Source: Rhizobium sp. Root708 (GTDB lineage Bacteria; Pseudomonadota; Alphaproteobacteria; Rhizobiales; Rhizobiaceae). Taken from it: DNA of 64,000 nucleotides. Of this stretch, positions 44,397 to 53,166 are shown one piece after another (the first letter of the stretch is position 1; every line of letters starts with the position of its first letter). Location: contig NZ_LMHV01000034.1 of NCBI RefSeq assembly GCF_001429725.1, positions 125,534 to 189,533 of the forward strand, in the 5' to 3' direction. The notes under the pieces were generated by a model that ran no database searches, had not been told where the DNA came from, and worked only from the letters and a program-made list of their open reading frames with translations. The translations under genes and the position numbers were made by a program.

Positions 44397-45461
44397 TCAC
44401 GCAGCGTCCTTGTCCAACGCCCCCACGTAGACCAGCATCGTTTCTTGAACGACCCGATCGACCGTCAGGTAATCGATGCGCAGCTGGCTCTTCTCCTGCC
44501 ATATCTGCACCCGCGACGGACTTTCCAGGAGATCACAGAGAGCCACGGCGAGCGCTTCGGGATCGTGCGGCGGCACAAGAATGCCGGCATCGCCGTGCTC
44601 CAGCAGCTGCGGAATGCCGTCGACATTTGTTCCGATGACCGCACAGCGGGCTTCGCGCGCCTCTGAAAGCACGAGCGGTGCGGGGTCGGCATGGGAGGGA
44701 AGGACAAAAATATCGGCGCCACGCATGTAGGACGAAGGATTGTCGATCGCGCCGACGAAACTGACGGCCGCGGCGCATTGCATTCTCTCGGCCATCTGCT
44801 TGTAGGATAACGCCATCGGGCCGCCGCCGACCACATAGAGGCGAGCGGTAGGATATCTCGCATAGGCGACTTCGAACGCATCCAACAAATCGGGAAGTCC
44901 TTTGCGCGGGTGGAGACCGCCGACGAATAGTATGCTCGGCGACTCCAACGTCACCGGCAGCTGCGAGCGGTCCTCAAACCGTGGCGATCCGATCGTACCG
45001 TTCAGGACGACGCGCAGCTTCTCCTCCGAAACGCCGCGCTGTCGCATCGAGGCGCTCACCGCTTCGCTGACCGCGATCACCCGCGTGCCCACCCTCATCA
45101 GCGTTGCGCTGTCCTCGAATTCGTTATGAACAGTCGTTATCAAAGGCACGCCCGCAAGTTTGCAGATAGGATACGAAAGCACCGCGCTCGTGATCATATG
45201 CGCGTGGACGATATCCGGCCGCCACGCGCGCAGATATCTGTGCAGCGCCGCGACCGACCGCAGCAAGTTCAAGGATTTTTTTTCCATGTCGATGAAGACG
45301 GTTTCGACGCCGTTGCGCGTCAGCAGTTCCTTGAAGTCGCCGCCGCCGCTGGCAACGCACACCTGATGACCGAGCTTGCTCTGCGCACAGGCAAGATCGA
45401 CAGCGGCGTGCACATGTCCATTCGATCGATGGGTATGATTTAGAATATGAACAATGCGCAT
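44397..45461 (-). CDS. Glycosyltransferase family 4 protein
   Basis: The 354-residue GT-B protein has an N-terminal acceptor domain (MRIVHILNHTHRSNGHVHAAV) and a GT4 donor domain with ILFVGGLHPRKGLPDLLDAF near residue 177, and the SHADPAPLVLSEAREARCAVIG segment near residue 258 (in part). A classical EGFG motif is replaced by DPAPLVLSEA, the acidic residue of which should bind the nucleotide sugar. It adds one sugar to the growing lipid-linked repeat unit, in principle. It stands apart from the main gene blocks, just after the tRNA and divergent from wzx. Confidence 0.88.
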   Translation of the reverse strand: MRIVHILNHTHRSNGHVHAAVDLACAQSKLGHQVCVASGGGDFKELLTRNGVETVFIDMEKKSLNLLRSVAALHRYLRAWRPDIVHAHMITSAVLSYPICKLAGVPLITTVHNEFEDSATLMRVGTRVIAVSEAVSASMRQRGVSEEKLRVVLNGTIGSPRFEDRSQLPVTLESPSILFVGGLHPRKGLPDLLDAFEVAYARYPTARLYVVGGGPMALSYKQMAERMQCAAAVSFVGAIDNPSSYMRGADIFVLPSHADPAPLVLSEAREARCAVIGTNVDGIPQLLEHGDAGILVPPHDPEALAVALCDLLESPSRVQIWQEKSQLRIDYLTVDRVVQETMLVYVGALDKDAA

Positions 45462-45858
45462 TGTCGAACACCATTACTGAGACAACTGCACGAACACGCT
45501 AACGGGAATATAATAGATCAGATATTCGATCGAAATAACAAAAGCTCGATGCGAGCCAGAAATACAAATAATATCATATAATTTACTCACCACCGTTCGA
45601 GACAGACTTGATGGATCGAGCGCCGTGCTGGTAGCATAGGCGACGGTGACGACTATCACCTTGTAGATGCCGTCTTTCCTTCTCCAGCCGGAACGATATC
45701 CGGCCGCAACATCGCTCTCAGGACCGATAGCAAGGGGGTTTCGTGCAAGACAAGACGAGTGGCAGGCATTCCTGCGCACCTGTATCGTCCGGCATCGGTC
45801 GTGCGCTCCGTTTCACCGCCCTCGCCTTCTTCAGCCCATCCACGGATCTGGAGACATC
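45462..45858. promoter_or_regulatory. Divergent intergenic region between the GT4 gene and wzx
   Basis: About 397 bases without a gene I can support. The half nearer the GT4 gene is very AT-rich (about 45500-45600) with several TATAAT-like words on both strands. It holds a small stem GCTCG-ATG-CGAGC (45544-45556). The remainder leads to the wzx ribosome site. A minus-strand open frame here (45474-45779) has no ribosome site or family likeness. Confidence 0.35.
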
Positions 45859-47295
45859 ATGTTAGCGTCGAGAGCCCTCAAAGGTGCCAGCTGGCTTGTC
45901 TTCTCACGCTTCGTGACCAGAATTATCGATTTTCTGACGCTTCTCGTGCTTGCGCGGATTCTCACGCCTGCCGATTTCGGCGTTGCGGCTTTGGCAACAT
46001 CCATGGTCGTTATCGTGGACACCGTCCTTGAGGTCCCCGTCACGCAGGCTCTGTTGCGTCTGGATACGATCGACAAAACTCACCTGGACACCGGCTTCAC
46101 GCTCAGCCTTCTCCGCAGCATCGTTGTCGCCGTCATCCTCGTCGCAATCGTGTGGCCGTTTTCCGTGTTCAATCGAGATCCCTTGCTCATTCCGCTTGTC
46201 GCGGTTGTCGCCATCGGGCCAATTGCAAGAGGGTTGAACAGCCCTGGAATGGTCTATTTTGCCAGGGACCTCGGTTTCCGGCAGATTTTCCTCCTCGAAA
46301 CGTTCGGGAAGGTATGCGCGAGCATCGTCGCCATCACCATCGTATTATCAGGCGGACGATATTGGGCCATCGCGGCAAATTTTGCGACGGCATCGGTCGC
46401 AGCAGCGTGCCTCTCCTATGTACTAGCACCGTACCGGCCGGCGTTTTCCCTGTCGCGCCTCAAGGACTTCGCAGGCTTCATCGGCTGGTTCAGCTCGGCG
46501 CAGCTCGTTGCCGCATTGAACTGGCAATTCGATCGCTTCCTGATCGGTGCTTTCGCAGACAAACCGACTCTTGGCCGCTATGCCGTTGCAAGCGACGTCG
46601 CTGTTATTCCCTCGCAAAGTATCATCGGCCCGGCGCAACAGCCCGTTATGGCAGCGTTTTCACGGATCACGTCCGACCCCGAACGGATGCGGACAGCATT
46701 TCTGAAAGCCGTTCGCTTCATCACGATGGTTTCGTTGCCGGTCTGTATCGGTATCTCGCTGACGGCGGATCTGGTGACCGACCTGCTGCTCGGCAATCAA
46801 TGGAAGGCATCAGCGCCGCTGCTCAGCCTTCTCGCGCTATCCATCCTGCCTATCCCCTATTTCCAGACGTTGAACTCGGCAAGCCTTGCGAGCAATCGAC
46901 CGCATGTCATCTTCCGGCTGAACGTCATCGATCTCTGCTTTCGCCTCGTCGCGGTTATAGGGGGCTTTTATCTCTACTCGGTGACCGGCGTCAGTATCGC
47001 GCGGGTTCTGCTCGCGGCGATCATGTTCTTTTTCTACCTGACGGAAACCAGACGGCTGCTGGCGCTTGGCATCTCCGAACAACTGATGAACATCTGGAAG
47101 ATACCTGTCGCTGGCGCGGCGATGGCCATCGGCGTCCTCATCCTTCGCGAGGAGATCGCCGGTCGCGGCTGGCATGACGTCGTCGAACTAATCGTGGTGT
47201 CCATAGTCGGTGCAGCAATCTATGCCGGGACATTGCTTGGCCTGGGGATGAGGATCGTGGCGGGGGCCGGTCGTCTGGAGCTGGTCGACCGTTGA
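45859..47295 (+). CDS. Wzx-type oligosaccharide-lipid flippase (MATE-like)
   Basis: The 478-residue membrane protein has about 12-14 hydrophobic segments and the polysaccharide-synthesis (MOP) fold start MLASRALKGASWLVFSRFVTR (in part). It should flip the lipid-linked repeat unit to the periplasm for the polymerase encoded at 58401. The ATG at 45859 has CTGGAG upstream; longer reading frames upstream are not family-like. Its stop lies seven bases from the stop of the convergent GT2 gene. Confidence 0.88.
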   Translation: MLASRALKGASWLVFSRFVTRIIDFLTLLVLARILTPADFGVAALATSMVVIVDTVLEVPVTQALLRLDTIDKTHLDTGFTLSLLRSIVVAVILVAIVWPFSVFNRDPLLIPLVAVVAIGPIARGLNSPGMVYFARDLGFRQIFLLETFGKVCASIVAITIVLSGGRYWAIAANFATASVAAACLSYVLAPYRPAFSLSRLKDFAGFIGWFSSAQLVAALNWQFDRFLIGAFADKPTLGRYAVASDVAVIPSQSIIGPAQQPVMAAFSRITSDPERMRTAFLKAVRFITMVSLPVCIGISLTADLVTDLLLGNQWKASAPLLSLLALSILPIPYFQTLNSASLASNRPHVIFRLNVIDLCFRLVAVIGGFYLYSVTGVSIARVLLAAIMFFFYLTETRRLLALGISEQLMNIWKIPVAGAAMAIGVLILREEIAGRGWHDVVELIVVSIVGAAIYAGTLLGLGMRIVAGAGRLELVDR

Positions 47296-47302
47296 CTTGG
47301 CC

Positions 47303-48352
47303 TCACAAGATCGCGCGCAGAAATCCGATCATCGAGCGATCCCCGACATCAAGCCGATACGACAGGCTTCGTTGAGCTCGTCGGTTCGGCAAGAGCGCGG
47401 TCAACAGCAGGAATCCGCCAAGTGCGCACTTCGTCGTCAGCGAGTTGTCGCCGTTCCAGAGCTTTTTGAGAAGCCGCAACGTCGTTGCGACCGGGACTTC
47501 GCGCCCTTCCGCGACAGCTAGATAGAAGGAGCGCTCGAGATAGAAGTATGCCTCTTCGGTCGCCACCAGATTCTGCGCCACGTCAAAACGCTGCAGGATC
47601 TGCCGCAGATGCCTCATGCGATCGACAAACCGCTTCAGTTCGCGTCGCAAGACCTGCGGATCAACGGCGCGGCCAAGACCGGAGTCGTTGCGACCATGGA
47701 TCCGGTATCGGCCAAGCGGCTCGGACAGGCTCACGACATCGCCGTAAAACGGCGCCGCAAACAGCATCACGCCGTCGATCCATGGCTCGTAGTCCACCTC
47801 GACCAACAGCTCGCAAACGTCGCGCCGAAAGACATTTCCCGAGGTGGGCGGAGAGGTGTAGACGCCGGTGCGCAGGACGCTATTGGTCAGACGACCATCA
47901 CGGAATCTTTCGAGTTTCGGAACCGGATGACCGGTGATTGGGGCCCCATGCTCATCGATGCGAACGAGTGGGAACTGGAGCTTTGCAACACCGCTATCGA
48001 GATGGGCTAAAATCGTCTCGAGGGCACCCGGTGCGAGTTCGTCGTCGGCGTCCAGGAAAAGCAGAAACGGTGCTTGCGTTTTCGCGATGCCATACAGGCA
48101 GGCGGCGCGCGCGCCACCATTTTCGACCCGGTAGGCTTCGACCGCCTCGGCGCGGATCACCTCCCATGACGTATCCGTCGATCCGTCATCGATCACGATC
48201 AGCTGGCAATCATCGCGTGATTGCGATGTTATGCTCCGGATCGCGTTGGATACATAGCGCTCGTAGTTGAAACAGGTGATGATGATCGCCAGCGAGGGCG
48301 GCTTGATGCCGCTTGGGCTCTCTTCCGCTGACCTCGCAGGGTGCGCATTCAT
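47303..48352 (-). CDS. Glycosyltransferase family 2 protein
   Basis: The 349-residue protein has the GT-A fold with LAIIITCFNYERYVSNAI near residue 22, VIDDGSTDTSWEV near residue 53 and the DADDELAPG motif near residue 101, which binds the metal and nucleotide sugar. A C-terminal part of about 130 residues with basic clusters may form a membrane-facing helix set. Its start overlaps the wzz-like gene stop by four bases (ATGA), so it is the last gene of the exoY-led minus-strand block. Confidence 0.9.
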   Translation of the reverse strand: MNAHPARSAEESPSGIKPPSLAIIITCFNYERYVSNAIRSITSQSRDDCQLIVIDDGSTDTSWEVIRAEAVEAYRVENGGARAACLYGIAKTQAPFLLFLDADDELAPGALETILAHLDSGVAKLQFPLVRIDEHGAPITGHPVPKLERFRDGRLTNSVLRTGVYTSPPTSGNVFRRDVCELLVEVDYEPWIDGVMLFAAPFYGDVVSLSEPLGRYRIHGRNDSGLGRAVDPQVLRRELKRFVDRMRHLRQILQRFDVAQNLVATEEAYFYLERSFYLAVAEGREVPVATTLRLLKKLWNGDNSLTTKCALGGFLLLTALLPNRRAQRSLSYRLDVGDRSMIGFLRAIL

Positions 48353-50007
48353 AGGTTTGCCCTGGTCACCACTGTCCCGATTACCTTTGCGCGAGCGTGG
48401 CGCAGTTGCTGCAAGGCGCTCTGGACTTCACCGATCGTGGTCTTGCCTGCGGTGGCTACGAACAAGACGGCATCGGCATGCGTTGCCAAGGCCAGCGCGT
48501 CCTTGGATGCGTCGAGTGCCGGCAGGTCAAGCAGGACGTCGCCCTGAAGGCGCGCGGCATCGAGCAGTCGTCCGACCCGAGGACTGCGAAAATCCGCGAA
48601 GAGGTTCGCCTTCTTGTCGGCCGAGTGAATCGGAAGGACAGCGACGCCGTCGAGATTTCGGAAAAGTAGCTCCTGTTGCCCGCCTGATATCGCGGCGTCG
48701 GCCAGCGATGTCGGCGCCGCGACGCGTGCCTCTCCGTTCGACCTCTCCGGCCACTCCTTTTCCTGGAACAGCGTCACGTAACGCCCGCTTCCCCTGATGA
48801 GTTGGGCGAGGCTGAAGCAGAGCGTCGAAACCCCGCTGCCCGACGACCACCCGACCAGCGCTATGACGATGCTCCTCTCGCTTCGCAGGGTCGAACAGGC
48901 AATTTCAACCGACGTCCTCAAATCGCGTATCGCCGTCGCGTAGTGGCATTGCTGCTTGTGAAGGCGGCCGGTGCTAGCAGGGCCATCGCCAACATCGGGC
49001 ACCGATCCCAAACATGGAACGCCGGTTTCGCGCGCCAGCTCGTCCGCGGTCAGAATCTTCCGATCGAACGCGAAGTTCAACGCCACGAGGCAAGACCCCG
49101 CAAACAGGCCAAGCAAACCGCCAAGCAGGATTATCAGCTTCGGCCGCGGACTGGCCGGGCTCAATGGCGTCAGCGCTGCACCAATGATACGGGCGTCGGC
49201 ATCCGGCGTTGGAATGGCCGGCAACACACCACGCTTCATCGCCTCGTTTGCCGCCTCCACCTGCGCGTCGAGCGCGTCAAGCCTGCCCTGAAGCGCTCCG
49301 CCGCCGGCCAGTACGGCTTGAGCCTTGAAGGCGACTGCCTGCATGATATAGGCCGACACAGCAGCATTTGCGACACGGGCCGGCAGCGCGGGATCCGACG
49401 AAGCGTATTCTATCTCGATGACATAGGATTGGCCGACGCGACGCGCATCGAGGCGTTTCGCGAAGTTGCTGAAGGCTGCCCGGCGCGCGTCCGTTTCCAG
49501 CCGCCGCGTACTGTCGGAGGCGGTCGGGGGGCGGGCCTCGCCGCCCGAAGTCTCGCCACCACCCCAGAGCTTGTGCAGCGGCGACAGGATGCGATCGGCC
49601 TCGGTTGGCGCCTGTGGTCCGAGCTCGGGATTAGTCTGCAGGCCAAGGCTATCGAACACGGAGGAAAGCAGCCGCTCGGAGCGTATGATCTGCAACTCGC
49701 TGTCGGCCCGGTTGAGGTCGAGCCCTTGCTGAGCCACGCCCTCCAGTCCCGGGATAGCGGCTTGACGCGGTTCAAGCAGCAACGTTGCCGACGAGACATA
49801 GGTTCTCGGCAGTGAATTCGCATAAAGGCCCGCAGCGACAAGGCCAAGCGCCGTGCAGGCTATCAGCAGCGTCTTATGCCGGAGCGCGAGCAGGCACATG
49901 GTCCGCACGAGGGCCAGAGGCCCATCTGACCCGGCATCCGCGTTTCCGTCGTCGAACCGCCAAAGCCGCGACGAGCGCTCTAATGGCCGGAGGTTGCTGA
50001 ACATCAT
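48349..50007 (-). CDS. Polysaccharide co-polymerase/BY-kinase-like protein (Wzz/ExoP-like) with degenerate Walker A
   Basis: The 552-residue protein controls chain length and export in related EPS systems. It has membrane segments at about residues 46-62 and 290-310 around a periplasmic Wzz domain (PRTYVSSATLLLEP near 67-80) and a Pro-rich turn (PLSPASPRPK) before the second segment. The cytoplasmic ATPase-like domain starts near 315. Its Walker A site reads GWSSGSGVST (386-395), with Val393 where Lys should be. Walker B is LLDLP (492-496). There is no C-terminal tyrosine cluster. The periplasmic part is shorter than in full ExoP proteins. It probably cannot hydrolyse ATP. The start overlaps the GT fusion stop by four bases. 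Confidence 0.85.
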   Translation of the reverse strand: MMFSNLRPLERSSRLWRFDDGNADAGSDGPLALVRTMCLLALRHKTLLIACTALGLVAAGLYANSLPRTYVSSATLLLEPRQAAIPGLEGVAQQGLDLNRADSELQIIRSERLLSSVFDSLGLQTNPELGPQAPTEADRILSPLHKLWGGGETSGGEARPPTASDSTRRLETDARRAAFSNFAKRLDARRVGQSYVIEIEYASSDPALPARVANAAVSAYIMQAVAFKAQAVLAGGGALQGRLDALDAQVEAANEAMKRGVLPAIPTPDADARIIGAALTPLSPASPRPKLIILLGGLLGLFAGSCLVALNFAFDRKILTADELARETGVPCLGSVPDVGDGPASTGRLHKQQCHYATAIRDLRTSVEIACSTLRSERSIVIALVGWSSGSGVSTLCFSLAQLIRGSGRYVTLFQEKEWPERSNGEARVAAPTSLADAAISGGQQELLFRNLDGVAVLPIHSADKKANLFADFRSPRVGRLLDAARLQGDVLLDLPALDASKDALALATHADAVLFVATAGKTTIGEVQSALQQLRHARAKVIGTVVTRANL

Positions 50008-52037
50008 TTCGCTTGCACCTCAAGCTCTGTGGACCGGATTGTTCTTTTCGGCAGCGTAGCGGCGCGCTCGGGTTCAAGGCGACCATTCAGGACATCTCGC
50101 AAGGCGATGAGATTTCCGCGAACGCGCCCTCGCCTGTCGATGAAGGGTTCGGGCCAGACCAGCCTGCCGAAATTGCTGACAAGGTTGCGGAGGATCTGAT
50201 CCGTAGCCTGCCCTATCGTCATCGTTCCCTTGCGCAGCATGTAGAGCGGATTGACGATCTGCGAGTAACCCAGCCGTTCTCCGCTTATGCGGCCACTCTT
50301 GGCTCCCATGTGGACGCCGTAGGCTCTACCCGATTTCACACAGCGGCCACCGGTTTTTGCAAGCGTCGCGGCAAAATCACGGTCCTCCAACCAGCTGTAT
50401 AGGACGAGCCGCTCGTCGAAACGCATGCCACTGATGGCGGCGACACGAAAGGCCATGTTGCAACCATAGGGGCTGTATGGCTCGGACCAGGTCCGATCAT
50501 CGGGTGATGCGGCTTCCAGCAGGCGGACGGCTTCATCGAAACCGATGCCCGGCCCCTTTATCCCATCGGCAACCACGCGCCCGGTGAAGGCGGCGATGCG
50601 GCTCTCGTCACGAAAGACGCTGCCTGCCGTCGCCAGCCATTCCCCATCCGCTATGAAATCGTCGTCGAAGAACGCGACGATCTCGGTGTCCGGCGGCAGA
50701 TCCCGCAGCGCCGTGTTGCGCTGGGCGGCAAGCCCGGAAGGACCGGTGAGGACCCGCACGCCAGGGGTAACGGCAAGATCGCCCGCATCCGAAGGCTCGG
50801 CACATGAGACAATGACGCCGATCGGTTTCAATGACTGTGTCTGGAGAAGACGTTTGACGGCTCGGCTGACGATCTCGGGGCGCCCGCGCGTCGCGAACAC
50901 GGCAGCAATTCGAGGCTTTGCCGGTTTTTCCTTACCATACGAATTCAGGTGCCTCGACGGTTCCTGAAGAAGCGAGAGATACCCCTCGGCGGTATTCTGC
51001 CACGAGAAGAGTTTCACGCGCTCCAGTCCCCTGCCGACGAGATCGGCAGCGAGTTCAGGCGACACCTTGAGCGCACGGATATGTCCGATCCATTCGGCCG
51101 GATCGAATGGCGAGGCAAGTAAGGCCGCCGGGCCGCAGACCTCGGGCATGCTGGCGCAGTTCGAAGCAACGACCGGGCAACCGCGCGCCATGGCTTCGAC
51201 GATCGGAAGCCCAAATCCTTCGGCGAAGGACGGGAACGCAAGACACAGGGCGCGTTCCAGCAAATAAGCCAGATCGTCATCCGTCACCCTTCCAAGCAGA
51301 TGAACGTTTGGTTTGGCTCGAAGGTTCTCGGCGGCAAAAACGGCGCCGCTATCGCCTGCCACGACGAGATCGACGCCGATCTCGGCCAGAGCATCTGCCG
51401 CCGTGACAAGCAGGGCCAGATTCTTGTGCCGGGCGCGTGAACCGAGTGTGAGCACGAACGGTCGCTCGTTTGGATTGCCCGATGAATTGAAAAAAGACGG
51501 AGCGATTTGCGCCTTCGATGGGTCCCACGCTAGCGCGTGTTCGTGGCCATTCGCGAGAACCGCGATATCCTCGGCGCGAACCGGCAGGTAGCGTTCAATC
51601 TGGCGGGCGGCGGCGTGCGACACCGTGACGATCCTCGCCGCCCGGCGAGCCAAATATGGCTGGAGCGAGCGATAGAGCATTCGAAACCTGGGGCTGTAGC
51701 TTTCCGGCGCTGCAAATATGTTGGCGTCATGGATACAGATGATCTGATCTCGTTTCAGAACCGGGGCGGTGTTGCAGAGGCTCAGCAAGCGACCTGAAAA
51801 TGCCGTCGGTAGCGATAGCTGCTCCCACGCGTGTCCCCGCAATCGACCATGTGCAACAAGAGGCGTCTTTGTCAGGCCGGGATCGGTCGCGTGCGGTGGC
51901 ACTATGATGGGAGCGCTCTCGTTCCCGACCATCGCGCGGTCCATTTCGCGAACGACATTCATTGCGTAGCGCTGAACGCCGGTGGCGCTTTGCGTTAGAA
52001 ATCGGCCATTTATCGCAAAGGGTACCGTTGCATTCAT
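50004..52037 (-). CDS. Bifunctional glycosyltransferase: GT4 domain fused to GT2 domain
   Basis: The 677-residue protein joins two enzymes. Residues about 1-360 form a GT-B GT4 domain, with LTLGSRARHKNLALL near 196 and FAEGFGLPIVEAMA near 271, the EX7E-type donor site. Residues about 375-640 form a GT-A GT2 domain, with VFATRGRPEIV near 380 and the DDD metal site at 458-460. It could add two successive sugars to the repeat unit. The ATG has AGGAAG upstream. It stands between exoY (130-base gap) and the wzz-like gene (four-base overlap). Confidence 0.88.
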   Translation of the reverse strand: MNATVPFAINGRFLTQSATGVQRYAMNVVREMDRAMVGNESAPIIVPPHATDPGLTKTPLVAHGRLRGHAWEQLSLPTAFSGRLLSLCNTAPVLKRDQIICIHDANIFAAPESYSPRFRMLYRSLQPYLARRAARIVTVSHAAARQIERYLPVRAEDIAVLANGHEHALAWDPSKAQIAPSFFNSSGNPNERPFVLTLGSRARHKNLALLVTAADALAEIGVDLVVAGDSGAVFAAENLRAKPNVHLLGRVTDDDLAYLLERALCLAFPSFAEGFGLPIVEAMARGCPVVASNCASMPEVCGPAALLASPFDPAEWIGHIRALKVSPELAADLVGRGLERVKLFSWQNTAEGYLSLLQEPSRHLNSYGKEKPAKPRIAAVFATRGRPEIVSRAVKRLLQTQSLKPIGVIVSCAEPSDAGDLAVTPGVRVLTGPSGLAAQRNTALRDLPPDTEIVAFFDDDFIADGEWLATAGSVFRDESRIAAFTGRVVADGIKGPGIGFDEAVRLLEAASPDDRTWSEPYSPYGCNMAFRVAAISGMRFDERLVLYSWLEDRDFAATLAKTGGRCVKSGRAYGVHMGAKSGRISGERLGYSQIVNPLYMLRKGTMTIGQATDQILRNLVSNFGRLVWPEPFIDRRGRVRGNLIALRDVLNGRLEPERAATLPKRTIRSTELEVQAK

Positions 52038-52167
52038 ATCGGCTTCCTGTCGACTTCTTCAGGACGTAGGCGCGTCTTGATGGCTATGTTTGACTGATCA
52101 GCAAGCTCTGCTGGTTTCGCTGACCGGTCGATCAAGCGGGGTTTGAAACGGGGCCGACGTGCCCCTC

Positions 52168-52884
52168 TCAGTAGCTGCCCCGCGAGCGCAGAACGGCGGG
52201 GATCGTCCTCGCCATGATGACGACATCGCCCCATACGGTATGCTCGGTGACATATCGCACATCGAGTTCGACACGCGCGCTGTAGCTCGTGTCGCTTCTG
52301 CCGCTGACCTGCCACAGACCTGTCAGCCCCGGACGCACCCGGATGTAATCGCTGAAATGAGAACCATAGAGTTCCGCTTCGCTCGCGACGATCGGACGCG
52401 GGCCGACGAGGCTCATCTGGCCGCGAATGACGTTGAAGAGCTGTGGTATCTCATCGACGCTGCTGCGCCGAAGGAAAGCACCGAAGGGGGTAATCCGCGG
52501 ATCGTTCTTCAGTTTGCGCGTGGCCTTCCATTCCGCCCTCTCCCGGGGATTTGCGGCGAGGTAACGCGTCAGAATGTCTGCTGCGTCGGGAACCATCGTG
52601 CGAAACTTGAGGCAGGGAAACACCGCCCCCCTACGGCCGATCCGAGAGTGGGCGATGAAAATCGGCCGTCCCTGGAGAACCAGAAGTATTGCGATAACCA
52701 TCAGGATCATCGGCGAAAGCACGATCAATCCTGCGCCGGCAAGAAAGATGTCCAACCCGCATTTAACGCCGCCTGCGATAGCTTTCATCCGCGACGGTCC
52801 TACACGGGAAGGCCCTTTTGCCTCTCCGTGCACTTGCGTCTCGTCCAATCTGTCGAAATCCCGACTGAGATTAAATCCACTCAT
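52168..52884 (-). CDS. exoY: Undecaprenyl-phosphate sugar-1-phosphate transferase (ExoY-like priming enzyme)
   Basis: The 238-residue protein should start each EPS repeat unit by moving a sugar-1-phosphate (galactose-1-P in succinoglycan) from UDP-sugar to undecaprenyl phosphate. It has a membrane segment near residues 41-68 and the WbaP/ExoY catalytic core: LKFRTMVPDA near 95, RRSSVDEIPQLFNVIRG near 139 and RPGLTGLWQVSGRSD near 187. The ATG has GGGAG upstream. It begins the minus-strand block and is divergent from the GT4 gene at 53167. Confidence 0.92.
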   Translation of the reverse strand: MSGFNLSRDFDRLDETQVHGEAKGPSRVGPSRMKAIAGGVKCGLDIFLAGAGLIVLSPMILMVIAILLVLQGRPIFIAHSRIGRRGAVFPCLKFRTMVPDAADILTRYLAANPRERAEWKATRKLKNDPRITPFGAFLRRSSVDEIPQLFNVIRGQMSLVGPRPIVASEAELYGSHFSDYIRVRPGLTGLWQVSGRSDTSYSARVELDVRYVTEHTVWGDVVIMARTIPAVLRSRGSY

Positions 52885-52976
52885 CTGCGAACTCCCTACA
52901 AGAGAATGACATCACTCGGGCATGTGCAGACAATGCCAAATGGCACGCAAAGCAAAGGTAACAAGGGTTAATTAGT

Positions 52977-53005
52977 TTGACAATGCTAATATTGCATCGC
53001 AATAT
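52977..53005 (+). promoter_or_regulatory. Strong promoter overlapped by a 17-base palindrome, in the exoY-GT4 divergent region
   Basis: TTGACA (52977-52982) and CAATAT (53000-53005) have a 17-base spacer and point at the GT4-exoF block. A perfect palindrome ATATTGC-ATC-GCAATAT (52989-53005) covers the spacer and -10 element, so a bound dimeric regulator would block initiation. The leader to the GT4 start is about 155 bases. A second small palindrome TGCCA-AA-TGGCA (52934-52945) lies toward exoY. Confidence 0.5.
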
Positions 53006-53166
53006 AAATGAGTGCAACGCAGAATTGCCTAAGTATCAACGGCGCCGGAGCATCAACCTCTTTTTTGGTGATGGCAAGGCGTGTTTGATATATTCTTAGG
53101 CAGAAGGCGCCGGAACGAATTGTTCCTTTTTGCACGCCAAGATTGTCTGTGTTCGTGGAGCATTCC

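Noticed and set aside
45474..45779. Minus-strand frame of 101 codons in the GT4-wzx gap
   Set aside because: No ribosome site, odd composition, and the stretch looks like a divergent promoter region.
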